DNA of 64,000 nt from Sulfitobacter sp. EhC04 (GTDB taxonomy: Bacteria; Pseudomonadota; Alphaproteobacteria; Rhodobacterales; Rhodobacteraceae): assembly GCF_001650875.1 (NCBI RefSeq), contig NZ_LXYI01000028.1, forward strand, positions 22,153-86,152, given 5' to 3'. The position numbers and the translations under genes are program-made. Positions 63,058 through 64,000 of the stretch are shown piece by piece. Each line of letters starts with the position of its first letter. The first letter of the stretch is position 1. Under the pieces are notes generated by a model that was not told the origin of the DNA, ran no database searches, and saw nothing but the letters and a program-made list of their open reading frames with translations.

Positions 63058-63723
63058 TCAGCTTCCCGCAGTGACACTGTCCTCGGCCGAGTAGAGGAAA
63101 GCCGTCGAACCAATATCGACGTTGGGATAAAGCTCGTTTATGTGCGCCATGACCATTCTGACGCAGCCGGAACTTGCACGACCGCCAATGCTTCTCGGCT
63201 GTGGCGTACCGTGAATGCGGAGATAAGTGTCCCGGTCGCCGAGAAAGAGATAGAGAGCTCGCGACCCAAGCGCATTCTTAGGTCCGGGCTCCATACCGTC
63301 GGCGATATCAGCGTAGAGTTCTGGGTCGCGGTCGATCATGTTCTGCGTCGGCTGCCAATGCGGCCATCTGACTTTACGCTTGATCGTGTATGTACCTGGT
63401 TCGTACAGATCACCACGAGCAATGGCGACGCCATAGCGCATGGCAGTCCCGCCCTCCTCGATCTGATAAAGGTAGCGCGCAACCGCATCGACATGAATGT
63501 CGCCCGGTGTCAGCCGGTCTTTCGCGGCCACCCGGGTCGGGAGAAACCGCGGATGTAAGCCCCAGGGGTTCGAGGTTGCCGGGTCAAAGCCGGGCGGCGT
63601 CACCTGTGCGTCCCAGGCAACCTTCTGCGATTCGGTCGGCCAGGTATTTGCCAGCACCGGGCTGGCAACCGGAGCAGAAAAGAGGGCGGCGGTGGTCATC
63701 ACGAAATGTCGTCTAGTCAGCAT
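63058..63723 (-). CDS. L,D-transpeptidase (YkuD family, 3)
   Basis: 221 residues: Tat-like N-terminus (TRRHFVMTTAALFSAPVA), YkuD domain with His171 (LRIHGTPQPRSIG) and Cys187 (ASSGCVRM). The ATG at 63723 was taken because the upstream codons cover the MerR-type promoter and have no ribosome site. It is closely similar in layout to LDT 2 and convergent with its operon. Confidence 0.92.
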   Translation of the reverse strand: MLTRRHFVMTTAALFSAPVASPVLANTWPTESQKVAWDAQVTPPGFDPATSNPWGLHPRFLPTRVAAKDRLTPGDIHVDAVARYLYQIEEGGTAMRYGVAIARGDLYEPGTYTIKRKVRWPHWQPTQNMIDRDPELYADIADGMEPGPKNALGSRALYLFLGDRDTYLRIHGTPQPRSIGGRASSGCVRMVMAHINELYPNVDIGSTAFLYSAEDSVTAGS

Positions 63724-63782
63724 ACTATACTCTTCCAGCTTTGTCTGGCGAATGCCGTGACACGAGAAACGGCGTTTGATGT

Positions 63783-63813
63783 ACCATAGAACCTCTACCA
63801 ACTAGAGCTTCAA
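63783..63813 (-). promoter_or_regulatory. MerR box 6 (promoter of L,D-transpeptidase 3)
   Basis: Minus strand: -35 TTGAAG, 19-base spacer CTCTAGTTGGTAGAGGTTC, -10 TATGGT. Very close to box 5 in -35 and dyad. Confidence 0.85.
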
Positions 63814-64000
63814 GGAGTTTCTTCTGACACAGATTGATTGCTCGGCTTCTACATCTTGTCGCGTGGTCGATGGCGATTATTCGAGCACTTAATATAAATT
63901 ACAGTCGTATTTTACATAAACTTCATTACGAGATTTTCAGCGCGTTTTTGGGCAAGTTCAGTTGCGGGTTGGAAACTCTACCTCACCCCATTGCGCCGTT
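63814..64000. other. Non-coding end of window
   Basis: About 190 bases with an AT-rich part near 63890-63930. No coding frame, repeat or operator was recognised. It may be the upstream region of a gene beyond the window. Confidence 0.5.

Overview
The window looks like accessory DNA from a GC-rich alphaproteobacterium, most likely a marine Rhodobacterales (Roseobacter/Paracoccus-type) relative. This is inferred from codon use, the style of the Tni and IS30 proteins, and the copper/HupE gene sets. No replication, partition, rRNA, tRNA or CRISPR features were seen, so plasmid and chromosomal island cannot be told apart. The content is about 40 kb of metal-resistance and envelope genes behind a mobile-element-rich left flank.

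Layout. 1-4.7 kb: the right part of a Tn5053/Tn552-like tniABQ element, an ISNCY remnant, an intact IS30 element and a decayed IS3 orfB. 4.7-8.6 kb: an HxlR-linked five-gene operon (DoxX-like, DODA-type dioxygenase, luciferase-domain protein, NmrA-type reductase, GST) that resembles quinone/catechol detoxification. 8.8-11 kb: two TetR regulators and an RND adaptor gene cut off by a second, complete tniABQ element (10980-14485) with clear inverted ends and internal repeats. 14.6-18.1 kb: a probable nickel/cobalt module (MFS exporter with a His-rich tail, CsoR/RcnR repressor and its operator, His-rich secreted protein, HupE/UreJ, membrane-anchored protein).

18.3-24.9 kb: a copper operon starting at a CueR-type promoter (Cys-rich protein, multicopper oxidase, DUF411, two tiny membrane proteins, cytochrome c, CcmG/TlpA thioredoxins, SCO, CcdA). 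24.9-31.1 kb: a CueR/CopA block facing copZ across two divergent CueR promoters, with DUF305, glutaredoxin-MauE and permease genes. 31.3-39.3 kb: TolC, a second multicopper oxidase, cupredoxins, a half ABC exporter lacking its ATPase, a cytochrome c and a CxCC BNR protein. 39.4-47.3 kb: CusBA-type RND pump and a second Cu(I) ATPase with its own CueR promoter.

47.4-63.8 kb is the most interesting part. A CadR/ZntR/PbrR-like MerR regulator (58201-58629) sits among six promoters that share one architecture: a TTGAAG-like -35, a 19-base spacer carrying a CTCTAG..CTAGAG-type dyad, and a TAT-rich -10. They precede (1) a P1B-2 Zn/Cd/Pb ATPase plus lipoprotein L,D-transpeptidase, (2) an 11-gene operon with two SCO proteins, DsbB, a DsbA-like protein, PCuAC, an M23 peptidase, DUF411, ZIP, LspA, Lnt and a tiny membrane protein, (3) a CDF-like transporter, (4) a transglutaminase-like protein coupled to a CzcD-like CDF broken by a stop codon, (5) a Tat-type L,D-transpeptidase with a lipoprotein, and (6) another L,D-transpeptidase. 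One divalent-metal regulator therefore appears to couple metal transport to cell-wall cross-linking, lipoprotein maturation and periplasmic thiol chemistry. All functions are inferred from motifs and context read by eye; no database search was run.
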